Positions 10,679 through 21,414 of a DNA stretch of 64,000 nt are shown in pieces. The notes under the pieces are model-generated. The model saw only the letters and a program-made list of their open reading frames with translations. It did no database searches and was not told the origin of the DNA. Made by a program: the position numbers and the translations under genes. The stretch's first letter is position 1. Every line of letters begins with the position of its first letter. This stretch comes from Takakia lepidozioides (lineage: Eukaryota > Streptophyta > Takakiopsida > Takakiales > Takakiaceae), in the NCBI GenBank assembly GCA_030704615.1, contig CM060732.1, positions 27,695,053 to 27,759,052 on the forward strand, read 5' to 3'.

Positions 10679-13600
10679 AGGCCCGTGAGAGGGCAAAAGA
10701 ACAGGCGAGACACAAGGCTAGCCAGGAGGCAAGAGAAAAGGCCACTGATGAGGCCAGGGGTGACGACATGACACCTCTCATAAGCGAGGGTCGCACAGAG
10801 AAGCTGGATCCCTCCAAGACACCAGAAAAAGGCAGTAGCGCACCGGCTGCATCCTTACCGGTGACACCATCACGGGTGGGAGCAGCCCTCACAGTCACCC
10901 ATACAGTGGAGACTGGAGGAGGGGAAAGAACACCACAAAGAGCCCGGATTGTGGGAGTTTGAGGTGAAGCCGCGGAGAGGGTAGTAGAGACGGGGAGAGT
11001 GGTGGAGGTGCTTCCACCGGTGGTTGACCATGTTGAGGAGGTTGACAGGGAGCTTTCTGACCAGGATGACATCCTCCCGGACATCCCCAGACCCCAAACC
11101 CACAGCATACAGGCTGGATTTGGCGGTCCTGGTGGCCTGCCGGAGAACCCCTCTGCAGCAGACGTCATGTCGGAGGCGGATATGAAGTTGGCCGCTGCCA
11201 AGTTGTTGGAGGCAACCCACAACAACATTGGCAGGGTGCTGGGGGGCATGGTGTACCCAGCCAAGCTTCGAATTCCCCTTTGCCGCTTGGTGTCATTGTA
11301 GGTGGTGAGACCTGCCCTCCCAGGCGATATCGACAAGCTGAAATTCTCTTTCCGGGAGGGATATCGAATGGGGTCTGCCGCATTTTACGTTTCCATTGAA
11401 AACGACCACGGAGCTTCCGGTGCCCACACTTCTGATGAGGTGGACAAATGAGGTCCCCATTGGCAAAGGCGAAATGAGGAGTTCGAGAGATCGATTGCTA
11501 CTGATCCTCTTTTCCAGCACTTGTCCGGAAAGATGTTTTACGTGTGGGACGACAATCATCGCCTCCTGGCATGGATGGAGTACATAGCCGAAGCCCACCC
11601 CAACGACCTGGATTGGCATTTCGCCGTGGAGTGTGTTGTGCTGAAGGTTGCGGGGCCCAAAGATCGCAGTCTTCTCAAAGCTGCAATGGCGGACATCAAC
11701 TCGTAAGTTACAACGCCTCTTGCTTTTGGACTTTCAATTTGTAAGTCATTTCATTGCAAATCCTCATATATGTTGCAAATTCCCATTTCAGTATTGTTTG
11801 ATGGGAATGTGGCATTGCAGGGTGACTGAGAATGCCTTCATTGCCACCAACTTGTCCCATATGCTCTTCCGAGTGAAGGATGTCGGGAAGCAGGGGGTGT
11901 GCAAGAGTTTGCCAATTCGCTGAGTGCCGACCTCCTGCGCAAGTCGGAGGCAAAGGCAGACAGAACCTGGTATAGGCTGAGCGTGGACGCCATGGTGGAC
12001 TACATATTTCGGGTAAAGCTCTTACTATTTTGTTTAGCTAATCTGTCTTTAGTCCCCCAAAAGAAAAGAAAAATGTTGACCGGGATTTCTAATCTTATGT
12101 GCGCATTCTTGACAGACAAAAATTCAGCATGATTTGGCACATGCGCGGAGGTTCTACATGGAGTCAGTGGAGAAGAAACTAACCCTCCCGGCACTGGAAT
12201 CGTATCTCAAAGCTGCGGAGGCGAAGGCCTGCATAAAGTACAAGTCGCAGATGGTAAAGTACGTGGCCATAGCTGATCCCGCCCTTGGTGCCGACTTTCT
12301 GGTGGAGGTGGGGAAGCACTACTCCCGCGCTCTGAAGCCCACGATGACATTGGAGAAGCTCCATCATCTAGCCACATCCTGTGTGGATGCAACAGAAAAG
12401 GTGATACATTCTTAACCAAATTGTTGTGGCAACAACTCGTTTTTGTGGTGTTTGGTGCTTACTAATATGCTAGGTGGTTGGACAGACCTGGTGGGTCCAA
12501 ATCTGGAATGGTTCCCAAAGTACAAGGGACATGTGGAGCTTCCCCAAACCCGACAAACTGTCTGACCCCACATTCGACATGTGGATGAACCGCATGACAT
12601 GGTGGTTTCAGGTACTTCCCCACGCTTCATTTGGCGCTTCTACTCTTGTAGGGGGTGGATTTATTGTATTTTTTGAGGAAAGCGATCTGATGGAGAATCC
12701 CCACAGGTGACGACGAATGCACAAGAGCAGCTGGACACACAAGCACATCAGTTCAAGCTGGAGATTTCTGGTGCAGCAGAGAGCCTACACGACTATGTGA
12801 TGAGGTACTTTGTGCTGTACAAAACCGACCTATTCTTTCGAGAGATACCCCATGCCCGCCGAAGCCACGAGTTCACCGACCAGCCGAACGCTGACAAAGC
12901 AGCAATGCACCTTCTGTACAGGTACATACGCGATGCCTTCCTTTCAAGTCCTTACATTTCAGGATGTTAGAGGCCTCATCTGGCGCATGAAAATTACTTG
13001 TGAAGAAGTCCTTGGAAAAATGGCGCAGAATTTACAGTTAAGGGTTCCCAAAATGGCCAAGTCCCTAGGGTGGCTGGCACCGAAAACCTAAATTCGGCGC
13101 CATTTTTCCAGTTGCAGGCCCAGTCAGTTCTGGGACTTAGCCATTTCCGGGCCAGACCTGGGAAAATGGCGCCAAATTTCCAGTTCAGGGCTCCCAAAAT
13201 GACTAAGTCCCTAGGGTGGCTAGCACCAAAAGCCGAAATTCGGCGACATTTTTCCATTTCCAGGCCCACTCAGTTCTAGGACTTAGCCATTTTCATAAAT
13301 GGCGCCGAATTTCCAGTTCATGCTCCCAAAATGGCTAAGACCCTAGGGTGGCTGGCACCGAAACCAAAATTTGGCGCCATTTTTCCGGTTCCAGGCCCAG
13401 TCAGTTTTGGGACTTAGCCATTTTGGGCCCAAAACTTGGAAAATGGCGCCGAATTTCAAGTTCAAGTCCCTAGGGTGGTTGGCACCGAAAACCGAAATTC
13501 GGTTCCATTTTTTCGGTTCCAGGCCGAGTCAGTTCCGCCCCAACCTAGGAAAATGGTGCCGAATTTTCAGTTCAGGGACCTCATTCTGTGTTTTTCATGA

Positions 13601-15966
13601 ATGCAGGTACTGCAAGTTCTCCCTTTTGGAGAAAGGTCATCTATCCTTTGAGCCACCATTCTTCCTGGCATGGAGGAACCCTAAGGGCTGACTCCATGTA
13701 CACTGACGTTATTGTGAAGGAGTGGCATCTGGAACATTTGCGTGATTGCCCTTGGTATGTGGACCTTCCGCCCGGCTCGCTCGACCCATCCGAGTTTCAA
13801 TTGAAGCTGGATGCTGAGGCCCGACAAAACCGGGCTCCGCTGTCTCTGCTGGGTCCAAAGGAGGCAAAAGCGCTTGTGAACTCCAGGAAAGCGGCAGAGC
13901 TTGCTCAGGCAAGAATTCAGGAGAAATTGAATGAGAAGAATAAAGGCCAAAAGAAAAAGACACGGAAACAGGGGAGTACAGTAACCCCCAAAAAACAGAA
14001 AACCATCGGGGCACCGGAGGAGGCGCAGGAGGGGACCCAAGGAAGTGACTCCGACGACAACCTTGTTCAAGGTCCTGCGACTACTGCTCCTGCTACCAAG
14101 TTACCGGTCGTCCGGGTTCCCAAGTCAGTTCGGAGTGGGACTGGCTCTGCCAAGAAGTTGGCATTTGAGGGCGAGCCTACACGGCGGTATTCAGCGGTGA
14201 CGTTTACGCACAGGCCAAAGCTAGAACCCCCAACCATCATCCAATGCATCAATGAGAGCTTCCTTGACGCTCTGGCTGCCAGGGCGAAGAAGGTGGCACA
14301 CAGCAAGTCTCTGGAGGAGCAGAAGGGGAAAGCCAAGAAGAGGGCTGCCGGTACAGAGCCTAAAGACACCCCTGGTTTGGAAGCCATGATGGAATTCTTC
14401 ACGGCTGTGAGCACGGATTGCAAGAGCACTTGGGGGGGGGGGGGGTTGAGGTGGAGAGAGCTTGCGATATGATTCTCCTTGACATTCCAGATGGGGAGCT
14501 TCTGGAGGGCGTGGATGGTGTGCCCACCTGGAACAGGTTTACTGAGGACTACTGGAAAGCCGGGTTTGGGCTGGCGGGGATGCTCCTGGATGACGGTGGA
14601 TGTGTGGTTGTCCTTGCCTCAAGAGGGAAGACCACAGAGAATGTTGTGGCAAGATAGACACTGAAAAGTGTCACCCCGGTCCTCCTCAAAAAATGGTTCT
14701 GCATCAATACACAGGGGTGCGAACAGAGGGCCAAAGTGTAAGTTATCAATCTATTGCATTCACCTCATATTGTGGTGTATCTAAACTAGATCCCGGAGTT
14801 GATCCCTCTTTTGTTGGATGTGCAGACATTGGTGTTTGAGGCATATTGCTTTGTGAAGAGAGGGTCTACGTTCAAATTCTGCAACGACGGTCGTCTTGTT
14901 GATGTCGCTGTGGACCGTGTTACCTACGATGTCCTCTACAACTATGTGCCCCACTCCAGTATGCCGAAGGACACAAAGGCAGGCAAATCGTGGCGGTACA
15001 GCCGGACCCGGAGCCTTGCTTTCATCCAAACCCTCATGGAGACGTGCTCGGATGTCCAAGGGCAGATTCTTGACCTCACATGCGGCACATGTAAGCCTTC
15101 ATGTGCTCAGTTTGTCCCCTGGCCCGATTGCAATTTGCATGCCGCAAGCTATTAACCGCCCGCTTTGTTCCTCAGGTGCTTCAATGTGGCAGGGACGTTG
15201 TCCGACAGGCATGTGTTCGCCTTTGAGCCAGATACTGCCCTCCACAACTCGGAACTTGCAGCGGCTGAACGTCTGCCGAAAGAGGAAGAGGCATCCTTGG
15301 AGGATGAGGAAAAATCCGAGAAGGAGCAAGGGGAGGAAAAAGTTGGGTTCAAGGCCGAGGAGCCCCCGGTTTACGAGTGAGTGGTCGCATTGTAAGTTGC
15401 CTCCTGATATCGTGAGGCACCTCCCTTCGCTCTCTTATTTCATTGAAAGACCCTTTCTGCTTGTGCTGGTATTAACATTCTTGAAGTGGATTTGTTCTTA
15501 CTGTAGGATGCCAAGTACTGCAGGAGGGACGTCTACACCGGAGTTCATGGGCAGGAGGAACGTGCCTTTTTTTGCCAGGGGGGATTTCATGCCTAGTCCA
15601 GAAAGGGACTACATCCTTCCTACTTATGCTGCCCGGCTTGCTTCGGTGTCCATTAGGAGGTCGTCCGAACCTAGTCGTGTACAGCAGATTTTAGACGAGG
15701 CAAGCCTCAAGAAAATGAAGATGAGGGAGGAGGCAGCAGCTATTAGAGCCCGTCGGGCTCGTAGATTTGTCTTGGATTTTGCTGAGGAAAGTGGGGGAGA
15801 AGAGGCAGAAGATTCCCAGGAGGTGAGGTGGACAGTCCCCCAAGGAGAGGACGGAATTTTTGAGAGGCATAGTGCAACCGATGCATCACAGAGCTCGGAG
15901 GATGGGGGGGATGAGGGGGATGAGGAAGAAGGAGGGGCAAGTTCCTCGGAGGGTGTAGTAGAGTAG
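10679..15966 (+). pseudogene. M: multi-exon gene with ParB-like domain and beta-class DNA amino-methyltransferase-like domain
   Basis: Exons with GT-AG edges: about 10679-11705, 11821-12012, 12116-12400, 12474-12611, 12707-12921, 13607-14738, 14826-15090, 15176-15376 and 15508-15966. Domains in order: a charged N-terminal part cut by the E1 LTR; a ParB-like domain (EGYRMGSAAFYVSI then YVWDDNHRLLAW); helical exons; a Lys-rich linker; then CDMILLDIPDG followed by DDGGCVVVLASRG, the place and shape of methyltransferase motif IV; then SLAFIQTLMETCSDVQGQILDLTCGT and HVFAFEPD, which resemble motifs X, I and II of beta-class N6A/N4C methyltransferases (order IV-X-I). The tail is acidic. Breaks: TGA at about 11448 (Trp in M'), an in-frame TGA near 10963, a 2-bp insertion near 11899, a frameshift near 13690 and a 14-G run near 14431. 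The methyltransferase call is inference from motif order; the introns argue against contamination. Confidence 0.6.
13010..13600. repeat. Diverged GGCGCC minisatellite in intron of M
   Basis: About six degenerate units with alternating orientation of the phrases AAATGGCGCCGAATTTCC and AAATTCGGCGCCATTTTTCC, plus CCCAAAATGGCTAAGTCCC. It occupies the intron between the exon ending at 12921 and the one starting at 13607, the same place as the array at 1-560 in M'. The array therefore predates the duplication of the gene and later expanded only in M'. Confidence 0.85.
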
Positions 15967-16029
15967 TTCCCATTCCTGCTATGACAGTTAGGACACACTT
16001 GTATAGACGTGGCTTGCCACCAAATTTGC

Positions 16030-16035
16030 AATAAA
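16030..16035 (+). promoter_or_regulatory. Probable polyadenylation signal of M
   Basis: An AATAAA hexamer lies 64 bp after the stop codon of the last M exon (15966), in a T-rich context. Position and sequence fit a plant near-upstream polyadenylation element. No transcript evidence is available. Confidence 0.4.
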
Positions 16036-16052
16036 ATGTTGCATTTCATTGC

Positions 16053-16163
16053 TATGACGAGTCCACATGACCCTATTTCCGTGCCTCCTAACCCTATTTC
16101 CGTGGACACACAATGGCCCGCTCATGTTTTTTTTTTCCCGCTCATGCTCATGCTGCTCATGAA
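16053..16163 (+). repeat. Left arm of a long inverted repeat (partner 20246-20385)
   Basis: Contains two copies of ACCCTATTTCCGTG, a run of CTCATG phrases and ends in TCATGAAATAGCAGCCCCC. Its reverse complement reappears, diverged, at 20246-20385. Its right edge lies where K1 loses similarity to K3 (DLYQLGVLLQS). It may be the terminal repeat of a transposon that spans K1. Confidence 0.55.
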
Positions 16164-16174
16164 ATAGCAGCCCC

Positions 16175-17366
16175 CAGCAGTACCGCAATGTCGGGATTGC
16201 AGAAGTACTCCCAGCTGATACAAATCTGACTGGGGAGTGTAGTGGCCGTCCTCCAACATGGCCTTGCTCCAATCAGCAAAAGGCTGAAATCCTTCTGGCA
16301 ATTTGAATGGAGATTCAGCTACCGTTTCAAGGTCTATGAGCATGAACCCCTCCGCTGAAACCTGCACAATATTGGGCAACCGGATATCCCTATGGACGAG
16401 GTTTACCGCATGCAGGACAGACAAAGCCTTTAACACGTCCCGAGCCAACAGCTTCATATCGTTCTCCGACCTCAACATCGGGGAGTAGCCCAGCGGACTG
16501 ATCTCAATATTATAAGTACCTCTACGATCCATTTCAGGCTCTGAAATTACCTCCGGAATAGAAGGGACCCCTCGTGCAACATTGTAGGCCTGCCAAACCA
16601 GTTCAAAAGTGGTCATTTTCTCAATACAATACCTTGGGAAGTTCCTTATTGCCTTCCGAACACTGCTCGGCTGAAAATATATCGTCCTATCCCCACATTC
16701 TTCTTCAGAAAACATTGCCCGCCGGCCTGGCACTTCCGGGATTGACTCCACCATCTTCTTCATGATCTCATAGGCATTGCCAAGGCTGAGTAACAACAAG
16801 AGGCGGTCATAAAGGTTCGAGACATTAAGACATGGCTTGATTTGAAATGCCCTCTTTCCATCCTTGTCGATGTAAACCCATTGGAAGGCTGTGCCTGCTG
16901 CGATATAGCCGAGAATGAATTGAACCTCCCCATAAAACGTCGGACTAAGTGGCATCATCTTTCTCAAAATATCCTCTTCAGCAGCAGCTATGCCGGCCAG
17001 CTTGTCCTCACCAACCAGAAAAGTGCATCCATAGGCAATTCCAATCATGTCAAGCCTCAACTGTTTTCCAATAGTTTTGGTGCTAGAAGTACATGTCTTC
17101 CTTTCACTAGTATTGAACAAAAGCTGGGCATTCAAAGCAGGCAGGCAGAACCGGTCATACAAAGAGAATACCATCTTAAAACAAAATCCCAAAAATATGG
17201 ATACGTCCTGCTCTGATACTGGAGGGACAACATTGGCAAGCAACAATCCTGATAGCTTCAGAGGGAGCTCTGAATCATTTGCCTCCACGATCAAGTCCCA
17301 TGCCTGAGAGGGCAACTCCTGTCGGAGTCTCAAGTAGGTAATTTTGGACACAGGAAGCTTTCCGTG
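16175..17366 (-). pseudogene. K1: PD-(D/E)XK nuclease-protein kinase fusion, truncated at both ends
   Basis: Open for about 400 codons. Nuclease part: LDMIGIAYGCTFLVGEDK, where the family motif is RPD...GEDK; here the first proline is leucine, so PD reads LD. A middle segment YGEVQFILGYIAAGTAFQWVY is highly conserved with K2 and K3. Kinase part: LVHRDIRLPNIV (catalytic loop HRDxxxxN) and MLIDLETV, where DLE replaces DFG, then PQSDLYQLGVLL. The N-terminus stops at 17366 where a CACTA-related block begins, and the C-terminal lobe is lost at about 16175 against an inverted-repeat arm. K1 converges on M, with about 200 bp between them. Nuclease-kinase fusion is the core of Crinkler-type effectors; its role in this plant is unknown. 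Confidence 0.75.
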
Positions 17367-18366
17367 ATTGTAAACATCAGGAAGAATACCAAATCATGGT
17401 ACTAGCAGGAGCCGAGAGCCCATATTTGTAGGATGGACCAACTTCTTCACATCGTACATTAAGAAAAAACCACACCTTCCGATTGCGGTTGTCCCACCAT
17501 CGTGAAGGATCTTTCAAAAACTCATGCCAGCTCTGCTCCGTGTTGCAAATGCAGGGCTGAGTCTGATGAGAGGGCAAAACAGGCTGAAATAGGTCGAAGA
17601 AGAAGGTGCCCTCACCACATTGTCCTCGACCTTGTGTCTTGACCAATGGAGGATTCGACTGACCATGAACCCAAGACGACCTCTTGTGTGTGCTGTTTGT
17701 GTCTATAGTCAGGTAATGTCGGATAGGTCTATGAGAGCGGCCATGGTGCATTTGAGCAGGTAGAGATTGAAACACGGCCTGCTATCGCGATGCTTTGGCA
17801 CTAAGAAGACGCAGACCCCAAAATATACTAAGTCCCAGCCCTGCACTCTGCGACCTAGCAACCCTAAATTTGAGCCAATTTTTTGAATTTTTTGCACCCT
17901 AACAATATATAAAATGATTCTATATTCCATGTTATTATGTGAAGGTATTTTTAGCTTTATTGTGTGTGTATATATATATATATTCACTCTCAAAGTCATA
18001 TCATTTGCAGCCATTAGATGCACTTGCATCCAACACACCACACTATTTCAACCACGCGAGCAATGATATGTAGACAGGTCGTCATTTGCAGTCACAACCT
18101 CGTTCTATTACATCCATTTATCTTTGTATTTTCCACATAAACACTCATTGGGCAACCAGCAATCGCCACGAGCAGTCGTGAATACTGGCAATCATACATT
18201 CCCATGGCCACGTCATCCTATTGCAGTTTTGGCCATGACTCCTAGTCATATCTACAACTTCTAGTGGTCACAATCGGCAACCAGGATTGCCCCCTTGCAT
18301 TTTGTAGACATATATGCTATGACTGGGCACATGTGGCAGACGTTAAAGCCGGGATTTGTTGTAGTG
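17367..18366. mobile_element. Right-end fragment of a CACTA transposon related to the 34.6-39.6 kb element
   Basis: The right end is exact: AAAGCCGGGATTTGTTGTAGTG ends at 18366; its reverse complement CACTACAACAAATCCCGG matches the terminal repeat of the complete element. The left 420 bp (17367-17790) is one unit of the 425-bp repeat that occurs inside that element near 37760-38560. Subterminal GCAGTCGTGA/TGACTCCTAGTCAT-type motifs are present. No left terminal repeat is seen, so this is a truncated copy, and K1 is broken at its left edge. Confidence 0.7.
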
Positions 18367-19600
18367 GCAGTGCACCTATTTCCGCGGACTGTACCTATTT
18401 CTGCGGAATGAAACTCGATTGTCACCCCTTCGTTTGTCCACCTTTATCATCCAGAAAGGTTCCGTTACCATCCACATTTAGGATGGATGTGAAATTAGGA
18501 GAGAAATATAAGTGGGCATCATGCAAGGTTGCATACATACTATTACAGGTGAACTTGCACGATCACAGAACTTCAACGCTTACTCACTCTGGGAAGACGG
18601 TCTGCCTCTGTGTAAATACGGACGGACTATTTGTTGCTTCACATTCCTCACAAGGGATGTGAAGCGAAAAGGGAGTCCGCATGTGCACAGATGCTGGCCT
18701 TGTTCTGCAACCTTGTCAATAACCCATGCACAGAAGCTCAGAGGCTTGATGAGGCAAGAAGATCTCAGTACGAAGCCATTGGTTTCTACTCCAATCAATC
18801 AGAAAGTCACGGTTCCTCATCTGCACACAAGCTTTTTCTTGGGGCAGAAGCCTTTTCTCACCACACGAGCGGCAAAGATTCTTGACAAGCCAAAGGACAC
18901 CATTTGGGAAAGTGAACAACAATAGCAGGAGGAGTCTTGTAGTGGCAGGAGGAGCCTTTACAGTGGAACGTCCAGGTGTCGAACGAGGTATAGGGTAGAG
19001 GAGACCTCCTCATGTTTGTGGAAGGTACAGGGTTCATGGTTTGATAGATTGTTGCCATCCTACCAGGTGTTATTTTACTAGAGGAGGGTGTGAACGCTTG
19101 TCAAATGGCACAACTGGCATGCACCAGTTGTCGGTAGGTTCGACATCGAATGAACGCCTACATCACGTGGTCGAAGATAAAATCAAGCATCGTGGTTGTG
19201 GTGGGCCAGTGAATCTCCTCACCGGACAACCTACGAATGATCATAATAGTCTTGGGGGGGTCAAGTTTGGGGAGATGGAGCGTGATTGCATGTTTGGGCA
19301 TGGAGCTTAAACTACCCTGCAAGAACGCTACTGAGCGGTGGTCAAACAATCGGCATAGAGACCATTCTGCAAAGCGGAATCCTCAACCTCCCACCTGCTA
19401 CAACCATGTGGTTGATTACAAGTTGCGAGTTCACTTTCTGGTTCCCCATCACCTGCGCGGCCTTGGTTTTGTAGTATGCATCCTCCACATCTTCCTCCAT
19501 GTCCTCCATCTGGACCTCCTCCGTCTCTACAGGTGGGTTTTCGACAACCACTCTCTGCATCTTTTCCTGCAATGTTTCAACAGAGGGGTCAGTACCTGGA
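18367..19600. other. No gene recognised
   Basis: Frames of up to 137 codons at 18512-18925 and 18264-18662 show no known motif. The phrase CCTATTTCCGCGGAC at about 18377-18391, with a near copy 18 bp on, resembles the motif in the inverted arms at 16.1 and 20.3 kb. The stretch is probably transposon interior. Confidence 0.5.
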
Positions 19601-19605
19601 CTGTA

Positions 19606-20225
19606 GAGATGGTGTGCGGTGCCGCACACCACTTTCTTACATTGTTGTGAACCCCCAAATAGCAGCCTCCATTGCTACCCTTCTAGTCAAAGCCCACATT
19701 CAGATGGAGCTTAAACGGTGTGTGGCACCGCAGACCGTTTCTGAAGTATTCTTCTCTACCCCCTTCAACACTCCATGTAACCTTCTCTATGAGCTTGATG
19801 GGGTCCCAAATTTGGTGTTTTTCAATGGGCAGAAAGGCCGACTCTTTGCTAATTTTTGTCTAGGCTGGTCGTTGATTTTCCACCTCGGTCATTGTTCTAA
19901 AAAAAAATTAATATGTTCTGTTTTGCATTGGGAAGTGGTGTGCGTTGCTGCACACCGTCTAAAGCCCCATCACTCCTCTGTCCCCCCCACCCTCCCAGAA
20001 TTATTATTATTATTATTTTCCCCTGGTTGATTGGAAAAACGGTGTGCGTCAACGCACACCATCCTACCTAACCCCATTTCCAGATGCTTCGAAGCACACA
20101 ATTTTCTGCTATGTATGCAATCCCTTTCAACTACCCTCCATGCTTTCTGTTGTTGTATGAAGGGACCTGAAAAAAAAGCCTCTTGGGTGGGGCAGAAACG
20201 GTGTGCTTCAAAACACACCATTTTT
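19606..20225. repeat. Series of GGTGTGC...GCACACC hairpins
   Basis: Five short inverted repeats of the form ACGGTGTGC, about 5 nt, GCACACC occur near 19611, 19718, 19937, 20040 and 20199. The arms vary slightly (for example GGTGTGTGGCACCGCAGACC). Several plant CACTA-type elements carry sub-terminal repeats of this kind, so this may be a decayed transposon end. No terminal repeat could be paired with it. Confidence 0.6.
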
Positions 20226-20245
20226 GCTATGTATGCAATCCCTCT

Positions 20246-20385
20246 CAAGGGGGGCTGCTATTTCATGAGCCATGAGCCATGAGCGGCATGAGCCATGAGC
20301 AGAGTCGTAAGTGTGGAAAAAAACATGAGCATCACTATTTTCCGGAAATGAGTGTCCGCGGGAATAGGGTTTAGGGTGCCACGGT
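20246..20385 (-). repeat. Right arm of a long inverted repeat (partner 16053-16163)
   Basis: Begins GGGGGGCTGCTATTTCATGAGC, continues with repeated CATGAGC and a run of A, and ends near CCGCGGGAATAGGGTTTAGG. It is the diverged reverse complement of 16053-16163. The two arms enclose K1, the CACTA fragment and the hairpin series (about 4.3 kb including arms). Confidence 0.55.
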
Positions 20386-20712
20386 CATAGGGGGAGAAGG
20401 ACCTCCCGATGAAGGAGGTTCGGCAATGTTATTTAGAATTATATATTGAAAGGCAATGTTTCGCGAATGGTAGGGTGGTACTGCTCTGTACAATGGGGGC
20501 CCATTTCAGCCTACCAGCCACTTGCAAAATCCACCCACACTCCCAATCCCAAACGAAATGAGCAATGACGCATTCTGGGAACGATGGACACAGAATAGAA
20601 TAGAAAGAGGGCACAATGAGGTTTTTATTGATCCACATGAATTGCATTTGAAGCACGTCTACTGTGCTGATTGTGCAATCAAATCTTTAGCCCTGTGCCT
20701 ACTGAATACAAG

Positions 20713-21414
20713 TCACGTTGTCAATGGGACTTCGACTGCTCTCAGAACTAGCTCATGAGTCATGGGGCTCCTCCATGTAAAGTCGATTGCAGCCGTTGTA
20801 CCGCCCCTAGTGATGTTCACCACAATGTCCTGCCCTTCAATCATACCACCATCGAATATGGAAATCTTCACGTTTTCGTCGTCCACACCAATGCGAATGT
20901 CCCCATACAATGGAGAAGAGGAGCGCACTCCTTCAGGAGAATAGGTCTCTCCGATGGAGTCCACCCACGTCCAGTGGCAGCAGTTCCACCGCAACAGCAT
21001 AGCAGTGCGCCTTCTTCTGCATGGGTGACCGTCGTAGCTGGGAAAATCGGAATCGAGGATGCGTAGGAGCCACGGACTCCTCAGACCAAGATCGTCACCC
21101 CGCTCGAAGGCGTAGTGGCCTAGGATATACTCAAAAGCCACCAATGTTTCCACAATCGAACCGGTATCTTCTGTGTAATCTGTGTACCAGATAACAATGT
21201 CTCCCGATGTGGCCGAATACATTGCATTATCGATGCCTCCAAATGGGCAGTCGTCCCGGTTCCGGAAGCACGGCATCCTTGCAAAGGAGGACCTAAGGAC
21301 GATTTGGATGCAGATGACAATGACCTTGAGGACAGCTACGAAGCCCTTAGATTTTGGAAATGATGCGAAGCGGAAGAGCAGTCCGGCCTCCAATAATGGA
21401 GCATCTGGGTCCAC
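20713..21414 (-). CDS. Hypothetical protein, 233 codons
   Basis: An open frame without recognised domain. Segments such as DIRIGVDDENVKISIFDGG and GQDIVVNITRGGTTAAIDF have the alternating hydrophobic pattern of beta-strands, and the C-terminal part could be a beta-sandwich. The N-terminal part contains a hydrophobic stretch FVAVLKVIVICIQIVL that could be a membrane segment. A frame at 21336-21548 on the same strand may be an upstream piece; it ends in the GGCGCC repeat core. No close relative was seen in the window. It may be a fragment of a real gene or chance. Confidence 0.35.
   Translation of the reverse strand: MDPDAPLLEAGLLFRFASFPKSKGFVAVLKVIVICIQIVLRSSFARMPCFRNRDDCPFGGIDNAMYSATSGDIVIWYTDYTEDTGSIVETLVAFEYILGHYAFERGDDLGLRSPWLLRILDSDFPSYDGHPCRRRRTAMLLRWNCCHWTWVDSIGETYSPEGVRSSSPLYGDIRIGVDDENVKISIFDGGMIEGQDIVVNITRGGTTAAIDFTWRSPMTHELVLRAVEVPLTT

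Noticed and set aside
1-13600. CRISPR array (regular repeats near 1-560)
   Set aside because: There are no unique spacers; whole 95-bp units repeat in tandem, and the genome is a plant's.
10679-15966. Bacterial contamination as the source of the ParB/methyltransferase sequence
   Set aside because: At least eight GT-AG introns, a plant-type intronic minisatellite and a second copy in the same window show it is nuclear eukaryotic.
16175-17366. Ordinary plant receptor-like kinase
   Set aside because: The kinase part lacks a DFG motif and receptor domains and is fused to a GEDK nuclease-like domain shared with K2 and K3.
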